Below are positions 10,531 to 20,427 of a stretch of 64,000 nt of DNA, piece after piece. Under the pieces are notes generated by a model. It ran no database searches. It had not been told where the DNA came from and saw only the letters and a program-made list of their open reading frames with translations. The translations under genes and the position numbers were made by a program. Every line of letters starts with the position of its first letter. The stretch's first letter is position 1. Origin of the DNA: Liopterus haemorrhoidalis (lineage: Eukaryota; Arthropoda; Insecta; Coleoptera; Dytiscidae); the NCBI GenBank assembly GCA_963971575.1, contig OZ020625.1, positions 23,896,992-23,960,991 on the forward strand. Direction: 5' to 3'.

Positions 10531-12787
10531 AACATGTAGAGTTTTTAATTCTAAATAAATGTTATCTCTTGCACTTTTTCTCTAAAACAATTAGGGAAGC
10601 AGGAAATAGCATATTTATTATTTTACATGATTAATATCTCTATGGCCGACAGGTCAGTTCACCGGTATTGTATGTAAGTATATTGCTAACTTTGTATTTC
10701 ATGTAAGAATATCTTATCTATATTAGAATTTCACTAAGTAAAACTATCAACAATTCAATATATTTTTACTTTAATTGCACATATTTTCGAGCTACTGGGA
10801 CAATTAGGAACAGAAACCAGTGTTCCTTTTTTTTCCAGTTAATTCAGCATCGGTAAAAATTTACTTCACATTAGTTTTTCCAGCTAAAACAAATTAAAAT
10901 CAACGTAACAATATAAAACAACAACAATGAATTGTTTCTTTCAATAACTTTGTTACAACTTTCCATTATACGTAAATAATCAGCTACTTAAAAAAGAAAG
11001 TCTTGTAAGATTTAAATTAATGCATTACTTTCATTCAGATCAATACATAATTAACTTTTTGTAATAAAATATACATTTTTTTCTTAGAAAATATATTTTA
11101 TTGAACAAAAAACTAAACATTAAAATGTATAATTCATTTGTTTTTCAAAACAAAAGATAAAAATTAATAATTAATTACTCTATAACACTTTATTAATAAT
11201 AAAAATGAGTAACTAATAAATAAAAACAAAAAACTGGCATAAACTGTGTATTTATCCTAAAAATTCTAATAATATATTTTGTTTTTCGAAGTACAACCAG
11301 TGCCACCTATCGTGATAAACATAAACTACAAATAGAAATGGAGGAACATGATCGAATCTTCGTATCACAGGTATTTACGTATTGTATATTTCAATCAGAA
11401 AATTAATCAAAAGTGTGACGTTATGTTATTATCGTGTGACAAAAATTGTCATCAAAATATTAATATAATATTTTAACTGACATCTGAAAATCTAGTAAAA
11501 TATAAATGATAGTTAAATTATTAGTTATATTATTAAAAAGTGTTATATGTTCTACGAGGTATTGTTTTATTTATTGCACTGAAGGTAAGTGTTTATTTTT
11601 GATGTTTTTTTTTGTTAATAATAATTATATTGATTTTTATTCGGACTTAACCTATATTGTCAAATATTAATATTGATCTTTTCGTATGTTATTGTATCGT
11701 TTTTGAGTTAGTAGCAGACAACTATTATTTTAGTTGGCAATTAAGATTGTCCTTAGTGTTATTTACTTTTGTACATATCCTTGCCAAAATTATATTTATA
11801 CTACCTCACAAGGAATTAGGGTTTTGCAACATTACAATCCTTTGTACTCTTTAAAATAATTAATAGACATTATTTCTTGTTGAACTATAAGCAGTTTTAT
11901 TAAAAATTTTCTTGACTTGTCATCTTTACATCAAAACTATTAAAACCAAAATGTCAAAATTCTTTGTTTGGTCTAAATTATAATTATATCATCCTAGTGA
12001 CATATTTATGTAAGTAAATTAGGGTTTCATTTTAATTTATTTATATTTTGTTGTAAATTAAATGTGTGTTATATATTTTTGTTGCATTTTTGTTGAAATA
12101 CTTAACCTAGATTTTAAACGTCAAAATTTTTTTAGTACGTCTAACTGTTTTGTTGCGTTTTTCTCTTTTATCATGAGTTTGTTATGTAAAGATATTCGAC
12201 ATTGGTTTATTTATGTATATTATATTTATTTATCTATATTTAGGAGATTATACATATTTAAGACAGGTAGTAAATATTATTTTATGCAATGATTTATCAA
12301 AAAAGTAATCTTTGACTGATATTTTTGCGGCTTCCTTAATTTTATAGCTGTTTATTAACTTAAATACTATAATTTTATGTAGAATTTAATAATTTTATCA
12401 TAATTTTGCTTCTAAATTAAATGTCTAATGAAGAGGTGCTTCAAAATATTTGTTTAAGCTTTCTATGTAAAAGAATTCTACACCAGCTGTCACCTGGGCT
12501 GTGGAGTTTATACTCAAAATCGGATTCCGATTTCGACCCCTAGTTACTCAATATTTCTAAATCTATTATTATATTATACAAGCAGGTATTTTAAATCCTA
12601 ACTACTTGAATCACCAGGCTACTTTTGAAACTCGTCCTTAAAGGCTTGTTTCTAATGCAGGGGTGTCAAAAAGACGGCCCACGACTTAATTTTTTTCGGT
12701 TTGCGACGCCTCCATGCAAAATATATAAGCTCATAATATAATTTATTGACTATGTTACAATAAATAAATTGTTTAAAGTCAGTCGTA

Positions 12788-12789
<2 letters not shown>
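10531..12789. other. AT-rich upstream region, no gene recognised
   Basis: Several short ATG frames occur, but all are AT-biased with no recognisable domain. A donor-like GAAGGTAAGTG at 11582-11592 could mark a non-coding exon; there is no way to test this from sequence alone. A hAT-like terminus (CAGGGGTGTCAAAAAG) lies at 12658 without a visible partner. Confidence 0.5.
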
Positions 12790-12818
<29 letters not shown>

Positions 12819-13085
12819 TTTATTAATTACACATAATATATACAAAATAATAATTTAAAATAGAAGAAAATATAAATATAGCACTAAATATTAAAACAAG
12901 AGTTCAGAGAGATTTATACTAGCTAGCAAGTGCGTTAAAATTTAAAAGACAAGAATTCATTGACAGAAAGATGGATTGTCTGTTAAAAAAAAATTTATTT
13001 TATTTTTAAAAGTATTGAAACAGTCAGATTTAAAATTATCAGGCAGTAAATTCATGAAATTTACTGAATAATAGTTCGTACTATT
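12790..13085 (-). mobile_element. 5'-truncated LINE 3' end with (TAA)n tail
   Basis: A (TAA)n run at 12797-12823, read on the minus strand, is the tail of a fragment whose minus strand reads a degenerate reverse-transcriptase C-terminus (SDCFNTFKNK-like, near 13020). It resembles the 3' ends at 25690 and 18130. 5'-truncated and non-functional. Confidence 0.6.
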
Positions 13086-13111
13086 TTTAGGGTTTTGTAG
13101 GTATGACCTTA

Positions 13112-13651
13112 AGCGTGTTCTACATTATACTTTATTCATCAATTTTCTAAACTTTTTTCTTTGAACTAGAAGTTGTCAAAGTTTTAATACAATTTATTTT
13201 TCAATTTTTTGGTAGAGAATGAAATTCTTACACGTCTTTCAGTTCATTTAAAATACCAACATAAAAATATAATTCATACCTTGTCAAGTGTTCATAACCT
13301 AGCTATTAGATTTGTAAAATTACTGATTTACGTACAAAACACAATTTATATATTCGCTTATTCAAACCAATGATCAACAAAACACTATTAAACACGTGGT
13401 AATACAAAATATTTACAAGCGTAATTTTAATGTTGGTACTATTGTTAAAAGTGTCTACTGCGCATGCACCGAGTTCCAAGTTGGATGTGTTTTCAAGAAA
13501 AGTTGGACCAAATATAGTTTTGAATAAAGTTGACCTTGACTACATAAAGTGTTCTACACTGTACAATTTCACTGATTTATTTCTAGTACAAGTTCTAGTC
13601 AAAGAAATAAGTATGAAAATTTGATGAGAATTGTATAATGTAGAACACGCT
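13112..13651. mobile_element. PIF/Harbinger-type MITE, 540 bp, TSD TTA
   Basis: Inverted ends AGCGTGTTCTACATTATAC and GTATAATGTAGAACACGCT, extended by a weaker match to about 60 bp. Flanked by TTA (13109-13111 and 13652-13654); uninterrupted family-1 copies have a single site, CCTTATACC. A 3-bp TTA duplication is typical of PIF/Harbinger. The internal 64-codon frame has no domain. Confidence 0.82.
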
Positions 13652-14136
13652 TTATACCGTCATTTTGTTGTCTGTCTGTCTGTCTGTTCGGTAAAAATTG
13701 TAGCCAAACGGCTAAACCTAGAGAGTTGAAATTTGGCATGCTTATAACTCTTTGACCCGAACATAGGAAAAATATTAAAACATCTAAAAAACATATCCCC
13801 CTAAAAATATAAACAAATATGTGCTCATCGAAAAAAAAATATATATTTTTTTATAATTCTGAGTAGGGTATCAAATGAAAGCCCTTGTGACGTGGATTAA
13901 CGATCAAATTTTTATTTTTGCAAAATAAATTATTTTGAAGCGAAATTTGCCAAAATTGTGCAACTGTGCTGGTTTAAACTAAAAATCTGAAAAAAATCTA
14001 AGTAATGTACATTGGTGTGAACCGAAATAGTACAACAGGAATTTTTGATCAGATTATGTTTTTGGAAAAAACGCATTTTTTATGTTTTTTTGCTAATAAT
14101 GTACACAAGTTATAACTTTGTAACACGCTACACTGC

Positions 14137-14215
14137 AAGATGTATCTTGGTGTAATGGTTATGATGCTGGTTTCTCACCCAACTAAATCAATTCGATCCC
14201 TGCGAGAGGAGACAA
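14137..14215 (+). repeat. tRNA-like cassette inside family 1 copy b
   Basis: TTGGTGTAATGGTTATGATG resembles an A box/D arm, and AATTCGATCCC fits a B box/T arm, about 40 bp apart. It is not a functional tRNA: the arms do not pair cleanly and it lies inside a mobile element. Confidence 0.6.
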
Positions 14216-14769
14216 TATTATTTTTGTTTTTTTTTGCATTTTTATTTTGTTTAAATTATTTTTTCTAAATTCTAGTTATATTTTGGCAAATGTTGCATTT
14301 AATTTTTAAAAGCGTAAATTTAATAACCAGTGGAAATTGTTGAAATTATAATTTAATTGTGTTTCAATGTACACGAAATCAGGGGGAGCTTATAACAACC
14401 AATGGAAGCCATAGGCGCAATTTTCAAAATCTTAATGAACCTTGCTATATAAAAAAAATACTGCACATATTTAGAAACCTTAATAATGGTATTAGGCGTT
14501 CGAATTAAAATTAAGAAAAAAAATATTTTAATATAAAATTTGTTTTGGCATCCCAAATAATCATCATTCACTTACTAAATACCTGCAAAAGCCTGAAATG
14601 TGTGAAAATTCACACTTCATATCAATTTTTTTTGAGTCTTAAATAGGTTGGGACTAGGTTTTGAATAGGTTGGGGGTAGGCATGGACAACATTATCGTGT
14701 AATTTGTATGAGAAGGTAGCATTAAAAAACGTGAATTGTCACAGTAGTGCAGTTTTGAGATAATAGCAA

Positions 14770-14900
14770 AAAAATTGATGTGAATTTTCACACATTTCAG
14801 GGTTTTGTAGGTATTTAATATGTGTAAGAAGGCAACAGAATACTGGATGTCCAAAACAATTTTTTTTCTATAATCTTCTATAATAATAACATCAAAATCA
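14770..14900 (-). repeat. Family 1-like terminus fragment
   Basis: Complement of the family-1 3' end is visible at 14790-14815 (CACATTTCAGGGTTTTGTAG), followed by the segment also seen beyond the 3' end of copy a (AATATGTGTAAGAAGGC, compare 3884-3900). Truncated. Confidence 0.6.
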
Positions 14901-15075
14901 ACAGATTTTTGACAATCATTTTATTCGATATTTGAGTACTAATAAGAACTTCCATTTAATTTGTTTAAAATAAATTTAAATAATTTACGAATATTACGTC
15001 AAAATATAAATTTAAAAATCCTAGCAATTTTTTCTGCACGTCTAATGATCGAGTTTATGAGTGCAAGCTGCTTAA

Positions 15076-15584
15076 CCCTTTACCGCATAGTGTGCCATAT
15101 ATGGCACATTCCGATTTTTATTTTTTATTTTACTTTTAAAACTGAATCAGAACGTTACTTCATGAATTTTCATATATGCCACATACACAGCAATAGATCC
15201 TGCAGTATCTCAAGTAATGGGCTGCAATAGATTTGAGGATATCAAGCGAAATTTGCACTTCAATGATAACTCGAATTTAACGAGAATTTATTGAGAAAGG
15301 ACAACTAGAAGATACGACCTTTTCTTTCAAAATTTTATGGGCGACTGCTTTTAATCCCTAATGAAGAACACCTAGCAATTGACGAGCAAATAATACGGAA
15401 ACATTTTCGTTTGTAACATAATGTAGAATCATAATTTTCCATGTATGGCACAAACTCAATTTTCATAAAAATAATAATTAATATTTTAAATATATTTTTT
15501 AAATTAATTTTTCTATCAATAAGAACCAATTCCTAATGCCCATGAATTATTTCAGCCCAGAATGAAAATTCATGCAGTAAAGGG
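15076..15584 (+). pseudogene. piggyBac deletion derivative with TTAA TSD
   Basis: TTAA at 15072-15075 and 15585-15588 flanks inverted ends CCCTTTACCGCAT / ATGCAGTAAAGGG, the piggyBac arrangement. Internal plus-strand sequence around 15205-15400, read through stops and frameshifts, still shows piggyBac transposase fragments (RFEDIKRNLHFNDNS-like and HLAIDEQII-like). About 1.5 kb of a typical 2-2.5-kb element is gone. Not functional. Confidence 0.85.
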
Positions 15585-15612
15585 TTAAGAAGGCGATTCG
15601 TTCTCATCTGTT

Positions 15613-16320
15613 AACAATTTTTACCGACCGTCAACATATATAACATATGTATATGTATGTTGATCATACCGATTTTGACATTTCGAGATTTCGATGGATC
15701 TCCACGAATTGAGGTCCCTACATAACGTTTTGACTATTTTTAGCATGTCTATCGGTCTGTCTGTCCGTCCGTCCGTCCGTCTGTCTGTCCGTCCGTTCGT
15801 CGGTCCGTCCGTCCGTCTGTCTGTCCGTCCGTTCGTCGGTCCGTCCGTCCGTCCGTCTGTCTGTCTGTGTACACGTGAAGAGCAAATTCGGCTAAAAGGA
15901 TCTTTATAAAACTGCATATTTAAGCTTTTGACATCAATGACACGAGTTGATCAACTTTTGGTAAAAATCGGTTGACTAGAAATGGGAGTTTACTCGTGTC
16001 GATTTTAAGATTTTTGCGAATATTTAGCTATAGAAAAATATTTCGAAAAAATTTATTGAACAAAAGTTGCTATAAATGCAATAACTAATAACTTTTATTT
16101 GAGACGTTTTTTGATAAAACGAAAAATTTCGAAAAATTTTACAAAAATTTTTTAAGTCTCAATTTTTTCATACTTATATGTAACGTTTCCATGGTCATGA
16201 TAAATAATACCTCTGTTAGAAAATATTAGGCCAAGTTATTTCTACTCTGCTGCTAGAATGTATTTCATATAAGTATTTTACGATGGCGGTCGGTCCTGTG
16301 GTGGCCACAGCTGATTTTTT
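15613..16320 (+). mobile_element. GTCY repeat family 2, copy c (complete)
   Basis: Runs from TTTTTACCGACCGTCAACAT to GTGGTGGCCACAGCTGAT and contains a (GTCT/GTCC)n array at about 15755-15868 plus the conserved middle (AACGAAAAATTTCGAA) and 3' part (CCATGGTCATGATAAATAAT). This is the best uninterrupted reference copy, about 710 bp. No ORF; the frames across the array are translations of the tetranucleotide. Confidence 0.85.
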
Positions 16321-16639
16321 TATAATATAACTATGTCGTTTTGTGTATCATAAGGCAACCTAATAGTTTAAACGGACTCTATGCGTAATAGTAACAACAT
16401 AGTCAGTAAGTTAGTCATGCAAAATAAGTATTTATTTGAAATTTATGAATGTTTATAAAATAAAATAAGTAATATATAACACATAAAAGTATATTTATAG
16501 CCTATTATTGGTATGAAAGTTTTCAAACCATAATTTGGTCAAAATGGTCTAAACTATGCATACTACAGCTACCAAAGCCAAAATAATAAGAACATTTTTA
16601 ATGTACAAACACAGCCTCCAACTTTATATTATTTAAAAC

Positions 16640-16930
16640 TCGACATGTTAGGTGAGTAAATTATCTTCCTACTACTTCCGAAGAAATTTAAAAATTACAA
16701 ATTTTATAAAGTATTCTTTATCAAATAGCCATGCTTTATAAACAAATAAATGTACATGAAAGTCTAGTAATCTAAATAATAAATTCAGTTTATCATAAAG
16801 ATAGTAAATTTATTAATAAATAAATATTTATATTTATTTTTTAACATAAATAATTATATTTTATAGAAAATATTCAAATACGTCGCTATTCATTGCTACG
16901 CAGAAATTAAATCAGTAAAAATTTCTTGGT
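16640..16930. repeat. Inverted partner of the 10.24-10.53 kb repeat
   Basis: Contains TAGTAATCTAAATAATAAATTC and the AT-rich run shared in reverse with 10240-10530. No ORF. Confidence 0.55.
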
Positions 16931-16943
16931 CAGTTCCCTATTA

Positions 16944-17545
16944 CCCTTTTCACACTAGAACTTTAAGATCGGATGTTAAAGTGAATGTGTCTTTAAACGC
17001 TAATGTGAAAACGTATGACCTCGTCTAAATACAAGCGATGTTGAAGACAGAGATCTGCGTCTTAAACATCGTCCGCATTGCCAACATAATTTCTATTATA
17101 AAAAAATACTCTTTGAATTTGTGCTGTCAGCATTTTGTATTATCATAAACAAGAATGCTGTATTATATCGACGTTATAAGAAGTTTATACTTATTGTTAT
17201 AATAAAATTATTTATTTTAATAATGTGTTTAATAAAATACAGAGCTACAATAATTGAGATAAAATGTATCGACTTACATACATGTTAATACAGGTGTAAT
17301 ATATTCTTTATTGTAGTGTCTTTATTGTAGCATGAAATGAAATATCCATATTTTTTTATAATAACTCAAAATGTGCGTCTGCGCAGACAGTTCAAAATTG
17401 GTAATTTCATGACGGTAACTTAAGAACAAAATTACTGTAACTGATGACAGCACCGGAGATTTAAACATCAAGTGTGAAAGCATACCGATGTTAAACATCG
17501 GTGAACTTTAAGTTCACTCGTCTTAAAGTTCTAGTGTGAAAAGGG
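16944..17545. mobile_element. MITE with CCCTTTTCACACTAG ends, copy 1
   Basis: Ends CCCTTTTCACACTAGAACTT and AAGTTCTAGTGTGAAAAGGG are perfect inverted repeats; TA-like flanks. Copies 2 (22104-22701, minus) and 3 (45493-46106) share the whole interior, including an AT-rich non-coding frame. Superfamily not assigned; the CCC ends recall piggyBac but the TTAA target is absent. Confidence 0.82.
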
Positions 17546-18124
17546 TATATCGGTTATTACCGACCGCCAACATATATAACGGAGGTATTGTGATCATACC
17601 GATTTTGACATTTCGAGATTTCGATGGATCTCCACGAATTGAGGTCCCTACATAACGTTTTGACTATTTATAGCATTATGTCTGTCGGTCTGTCTGTCTG
17701 TCTGTGTACACGTGCAGAGCAAATTCGGCTGAAAGGATTTTTATGAAACTTCATATTTAAGCTTCTGCCATCAATGGCACGAATTGATGGTAGAACAACT
17801 TTTGGTAAAAATCGGTTGACTAAAAATGGGAGTTTACTCGTGTCGATTTTAAGATTTTAGTGAATATTTCACAACAGAAAAATATTTCGAAAAAATTTAT
17901 TGAACAAAAGTTGCTATAAAAGCAATAATTAATAACTTTTATTTGAGACGTTTTTTGATAAAACGAAAAATTTCGAATAATTTTCGAAGATTTTTTGAAA
18001 TTTTTTCTAAGTTTCAATTTTTTCATACTTATACGTAACGTTTCCATGGTCATGATAAATAATATCTCTGTTAGAAAATATTAGGCCAAGTTATTTCTAC
18101 TCTGCTGCTACAATGTATTTTATA

Positions 18125-18672
18125 TTTATTTATTTACCCTGGGAACACAAACGGGACGAACCCAGCGAAGTGTCCACTAAATTTTTACAAAAATATTTAC
18201 AACAAAATCAGTACAGTTCAAAATGTAATAAATTTAACAATTATTTTATAATGATTTGTAATTTATGCTAACTGATTATTTAACAAAAGTTTACACATTA
18301 CTCTAAATTTATGAAGAGAATTATTAAATAAATCAATGTGTCCAAAAATATTATTATATGTCGAAGAAAGTCTGACAATGGGAAAATTGATAAAAGAATT
18401 AGTGCTAGCGTAATTCTGGTGCAACAACTCGTTACGGCGTGTGTTGTAGTTCTGCACATGATAATTAATTAGTAATACAAGTTCGTTGCAGTCAATAATA
18501 TTGTTTACAATTTTATAAAGAAATATCATGTCAGAAAAAACTCTTCGTTCCTGCAACGGTAAAATATTTAATTCTAGACAAAGATGCTGGTAACTCTCAT
18601 TATTAGACAGTGTATCCGATTTAGAGACAATGTAACGTACTGCCTTTTTCTGGATTTTTTATTGTACTGGAT
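18125..18672 (-). pseudogene. LINE reverse-transcriptase C-terminal fragment
   Basis: Minus-strand frame (18263-18556, extended upstream to 18672) shows the non-LTR RT C-terminal style: QKKAVRYIVS-like, then LPLQERRVFSDMIFLYKIVN, then YNTRRNELLHQNY and FGHIDLFNNSLHKFR. It is 5'-truncated where DD41D copy A begins. The 3' end near 18125 has a TTTA-rich tail on the plus strand. Confidence 0.8.
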
Positions 18673-18676
18673 TATA

Positions 18677-19986
18677 CAAGGTGTCTCAAAAGAAATTTTA
18701 TATTTAGTGGATCGATTAAAAAAAAAGTAAGCCGTATATAGAAAAAATGTTTATTAATTATTAAAATACACTTTTTGGGGATTTATTTCTTAAAAATAAT
18801 ATCGTCTAAATGTAGACCCTCGCGTTCTCGGCACTCATTTAATCGAATAGTAAAATTACTTATGACGTCTCGGCAGGTGGACTCAGGGATGGCTGCCATT
18901 TCGTGACGGATATTTTCTTTCAAATGCGCCAGTGAAGTCGGTTTATTGGCGTAAACTTTAGATTTAAGATAACCCCATAGGAAAAAGTCCATAGGGGTTA
19001 AATCTGGACTGCGTGGAGGCCAATTTATGTCACCTCTCCGGGAGATCAATTTGCCTGAGAAAATTAAACGAACACGTGGCAGAGACATATTGGACGTGTG
19101 TGAAGTTGCTCCGTCCTGTTGGAACCATGTTCTTTGGTTATAGCCAGGAAAGTTTTGCAGTTCAGGTACCAAGAAGTTGTCTAACATCTCCACATAACGC
19201 TCTGAATTCACTGTAACTGCACGCCCCCTTTCGTCTTCAAAAAAGTAAGGGCCGATAATTCCTCGCGCCGACATCGCAGCCCATACGATCACTTTAGGCG
19301 AATGTAGGGGTTTCTGATGTTTGCGTTTCGGATTCGTTGCACTCCAGTAGCGGCCGTTCTGCTTATTTACGTGGCCATTAAGATGAAAATGAGCTTCATC
19401 CGAAAACAAAATGTTGGTAAACGTTGAAAATCGCTCAATCACCTGATTTACGAAATTAAGCCTCTGACTGGCATCTTGAGGCTTTAATTCTTGCACCAAT
19501 TGAATTTTGTAGGCGTGCAGCTTTAGGTCTTTGTGCATAATGCGATGTAATGATGATCTATGCACATTTAAAGCACTTGCGCGCTTCCGAATTGAAAGGT
19601 TCGGGTCGTCACGAACAGACTGATTAACATTCTCCACGTTTTCTACCGTTCTTGATGACCTAGGTCGCCCGGATTTTGATTTATCCAGCGTTGTACCAGT
19701 CTCTTCAAACTTTTTAACCCAATGTCGAATGAGAGGAATGCTTGGCGCATCATTTAAGTGACGAAAACCTCGAATACTGCAGAATTTTCTACGCGCTACA
19801 GTCGCCGAATCACCGTTTTTGTAAAACTCTCGCAGGCATAACGCGCGGTCTGCTCCCGAGAAACGCTCCATAGCGACTAAATATCCAAGAGCCAGGTTAC
19901 CGATTGACATAACCCCCGCGCCCCTCGGATACGTTGCGTTCACGCAGTAAGCTAAATAAATATAAAATTTCTGTTGAGACACTTTG
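18677..19986 (-). mobile_element. DD41D mariner-like transposon, copy A (1310 bp)
   Basis: Termini CAAGGTGTCTCAAAAGAAAT and the inverted form, flanked by TA (18675-18676, 19987-19988). One near-intact transposase gene on the minus strand. Five copies of this family (A-E) lie in the window and are nearly identical, which indicates recent spread. Confidence 0.93.
18783..19910 (-). CDS. DD41D transposase, copy A
   Basis: A cut-and-paste transposase of the IS630-Tc1-mariner superfamily, acting in the nucleus on its own TIRs. From the first ATG (complement of 19908-19910) there are 375 codons. An N-terminal paired-type helix-turn-helix region ([11 protein letters not shown] ... [12 protein letters not shown]) is followed by the linker motif GRPRSS, a second helix-turn-helix ([20 protein letters not shown]) and the catalytic core. 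The acidic triad is [16 protein letters not shown] and LTPMD; counting from copy E gives 41 residues between the second and third Asp, so DD41D, the spacing of the rosa/Visitor group. A second possible start, MERFSG, lies 13 codons downstream. No stop or frameshift. A substitution in copy A changes PRVREIF to PRVRLIF. Confidence 0.9.
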   Translation of the reverse strand: MSIGNLALGYLVAMERFSGADRALCLREFYKNGDSATVARRKFCSIRGFRHLNDAPSIPLIRHWVKKFEETGTTLDKSKSGRPRSSRTVENVENVNQSVRDDPNLSIRKRASALNVHRSSLHRIMHKDLKLHAYKIQLVQELKPQDASQRLNFVNQVIERFSTFTNILFSDEAHFHLNGHVNKQNGRYWSATNPKRKHQKPLHSPKVIVWAAMSARGIIGPYFFEDERGRAVTVNSERYVEMLDNFLVPELQNFPGYNQRTWFQQDGATSHTSNMSLPRVRLIFSGKLISRRGDINWPPRSPDLTPMDFFLWGYLKSKVYANKPTSLAHLKENIRHEMAAIPESTCRDVISNFTIRLNECREREGLHLDDIIFKK

Positions 19987-20046
19987 TATAAGTACTTTAT
20001 GATGGCAGTCGGTCCTGTGGTGGCTACAGCTGATTTTTTTTCTTTT

Positions 20047-20308
20047 TTCTAATTCATTGATTTTTATTTGTAACAATATTTTTTTCTTTTCCAGATTTAA
20101 ATCCCTATAGTTAATAAATGCAGTAACACAACAACAAAATATTCTTCCACAACAAAACCATTTCATTAATTTTTTTACCCAAAAATATCATAAAATGGTG
20201 AATTCATGACAGACAGAAAAAAGCATCGTAACCCCAACAAATATATAGGATTTAGCGATCCTATAGCAGCAACATAGTGACTGGAAGACACGGAATCAAT
20301 TCACCAAG
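20047..20308 (+). promoter_or_regulatory. Presumed 5' UTR/promoter region of trbd
   Basis: This is the non-repetitive stretch between the upstream repeat and the ATG. A strong acceptor-like site (polypyrimidine tract then CCAG at 20091-20094) suggests the ATG exon may start at 20095 and be preceded by an upstream non-coding exon. No TATA box or initiator can be singled out. Confidence 0.35.
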
Positions 20309-20427
20309 ATGACGGAACCGGAACAGAAGTGGTCCTGCGAATATTGTACCTACAAGAACTTTCCATCTAGTCTCAAATGTACAATGTGTCGCGGACCAAA
20401 ACCATTACTCAACGAGGATATATACAG
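20309..20427 (+). CDS. trbd: trbd exon 1: start codon and NZF1
   Basis: ATG in the context CACCAAGATGA. Encodes [18 protein letters not shown] and the rest of the first Npl4-type zinc finger (C-x2-C-x10-C-x2-C), ending ...LNEDIY. Donor ACAG|GTAAGA; ends in phase 2. Confidence 0.93.

Larger units (their letters stand above)
13089..14620 (+). mobile_element. Family 1 repeat, copy b, split by a TTA-flanked MITE
   Basis: 5' end AGGGTTTTGTAGGTATGACC at 13089. The GTCT array is short (13671-13688). Conserved body GTAGCCAAACGGCTAAACC onward, tRNA-like cassette at 14137-14215, 3' end ATACCTGCAAAAGCCTGAAA at 14580-14600. A 540-bp insertion (13112-13651) separates the terminus from the body. Confidence 0.8.
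17556..20042 (+). mobile_element. GTCY repeat family 2, copy d, split by LINE and DD41D insertions
   Basis: Starts TTACCGACCGCCAACATATA at 17556, with a short GTCT array (17681-17705). It is interrupted after 18120 by a LINE fragment that itself carries DD41D copy A. The 3' end resumes at 19989 (AGTACTTTATGATGGCAGTC) and finishes near 20030. Confidence 0.75.

Noticed and set aside
10531..12789. A second host gene upstream of trbd
   Set aside because: Short frames are AT-biased, contain no domain and show no consistent exon structure.
15694..15917. Thr/Asp/Arg-rich and Ser/Val/Cys-rich frames (also near 6411, 21926, 32196, 44400 and 58075)
   Set aside because: Tetranucleotide GTCT/GTCC arrays have no in-frame stops and give open frames on both strands.
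19013..19216. 67-codon frame [17 protein letters not shown], recurring in all DD41D copies on the strand opposite the transposase
   Set aside because: Antisense shadow of the catalytic-core coding sequence; it recurs only because the transposon recurs.
18783..19982. 399-codon version of the DD41D transposase beginning SQQKFYIYL
   Set aside because: The frame is open upstream, but the first codon is GTG and lies in the TIR; the first ATG gives 375 codons.
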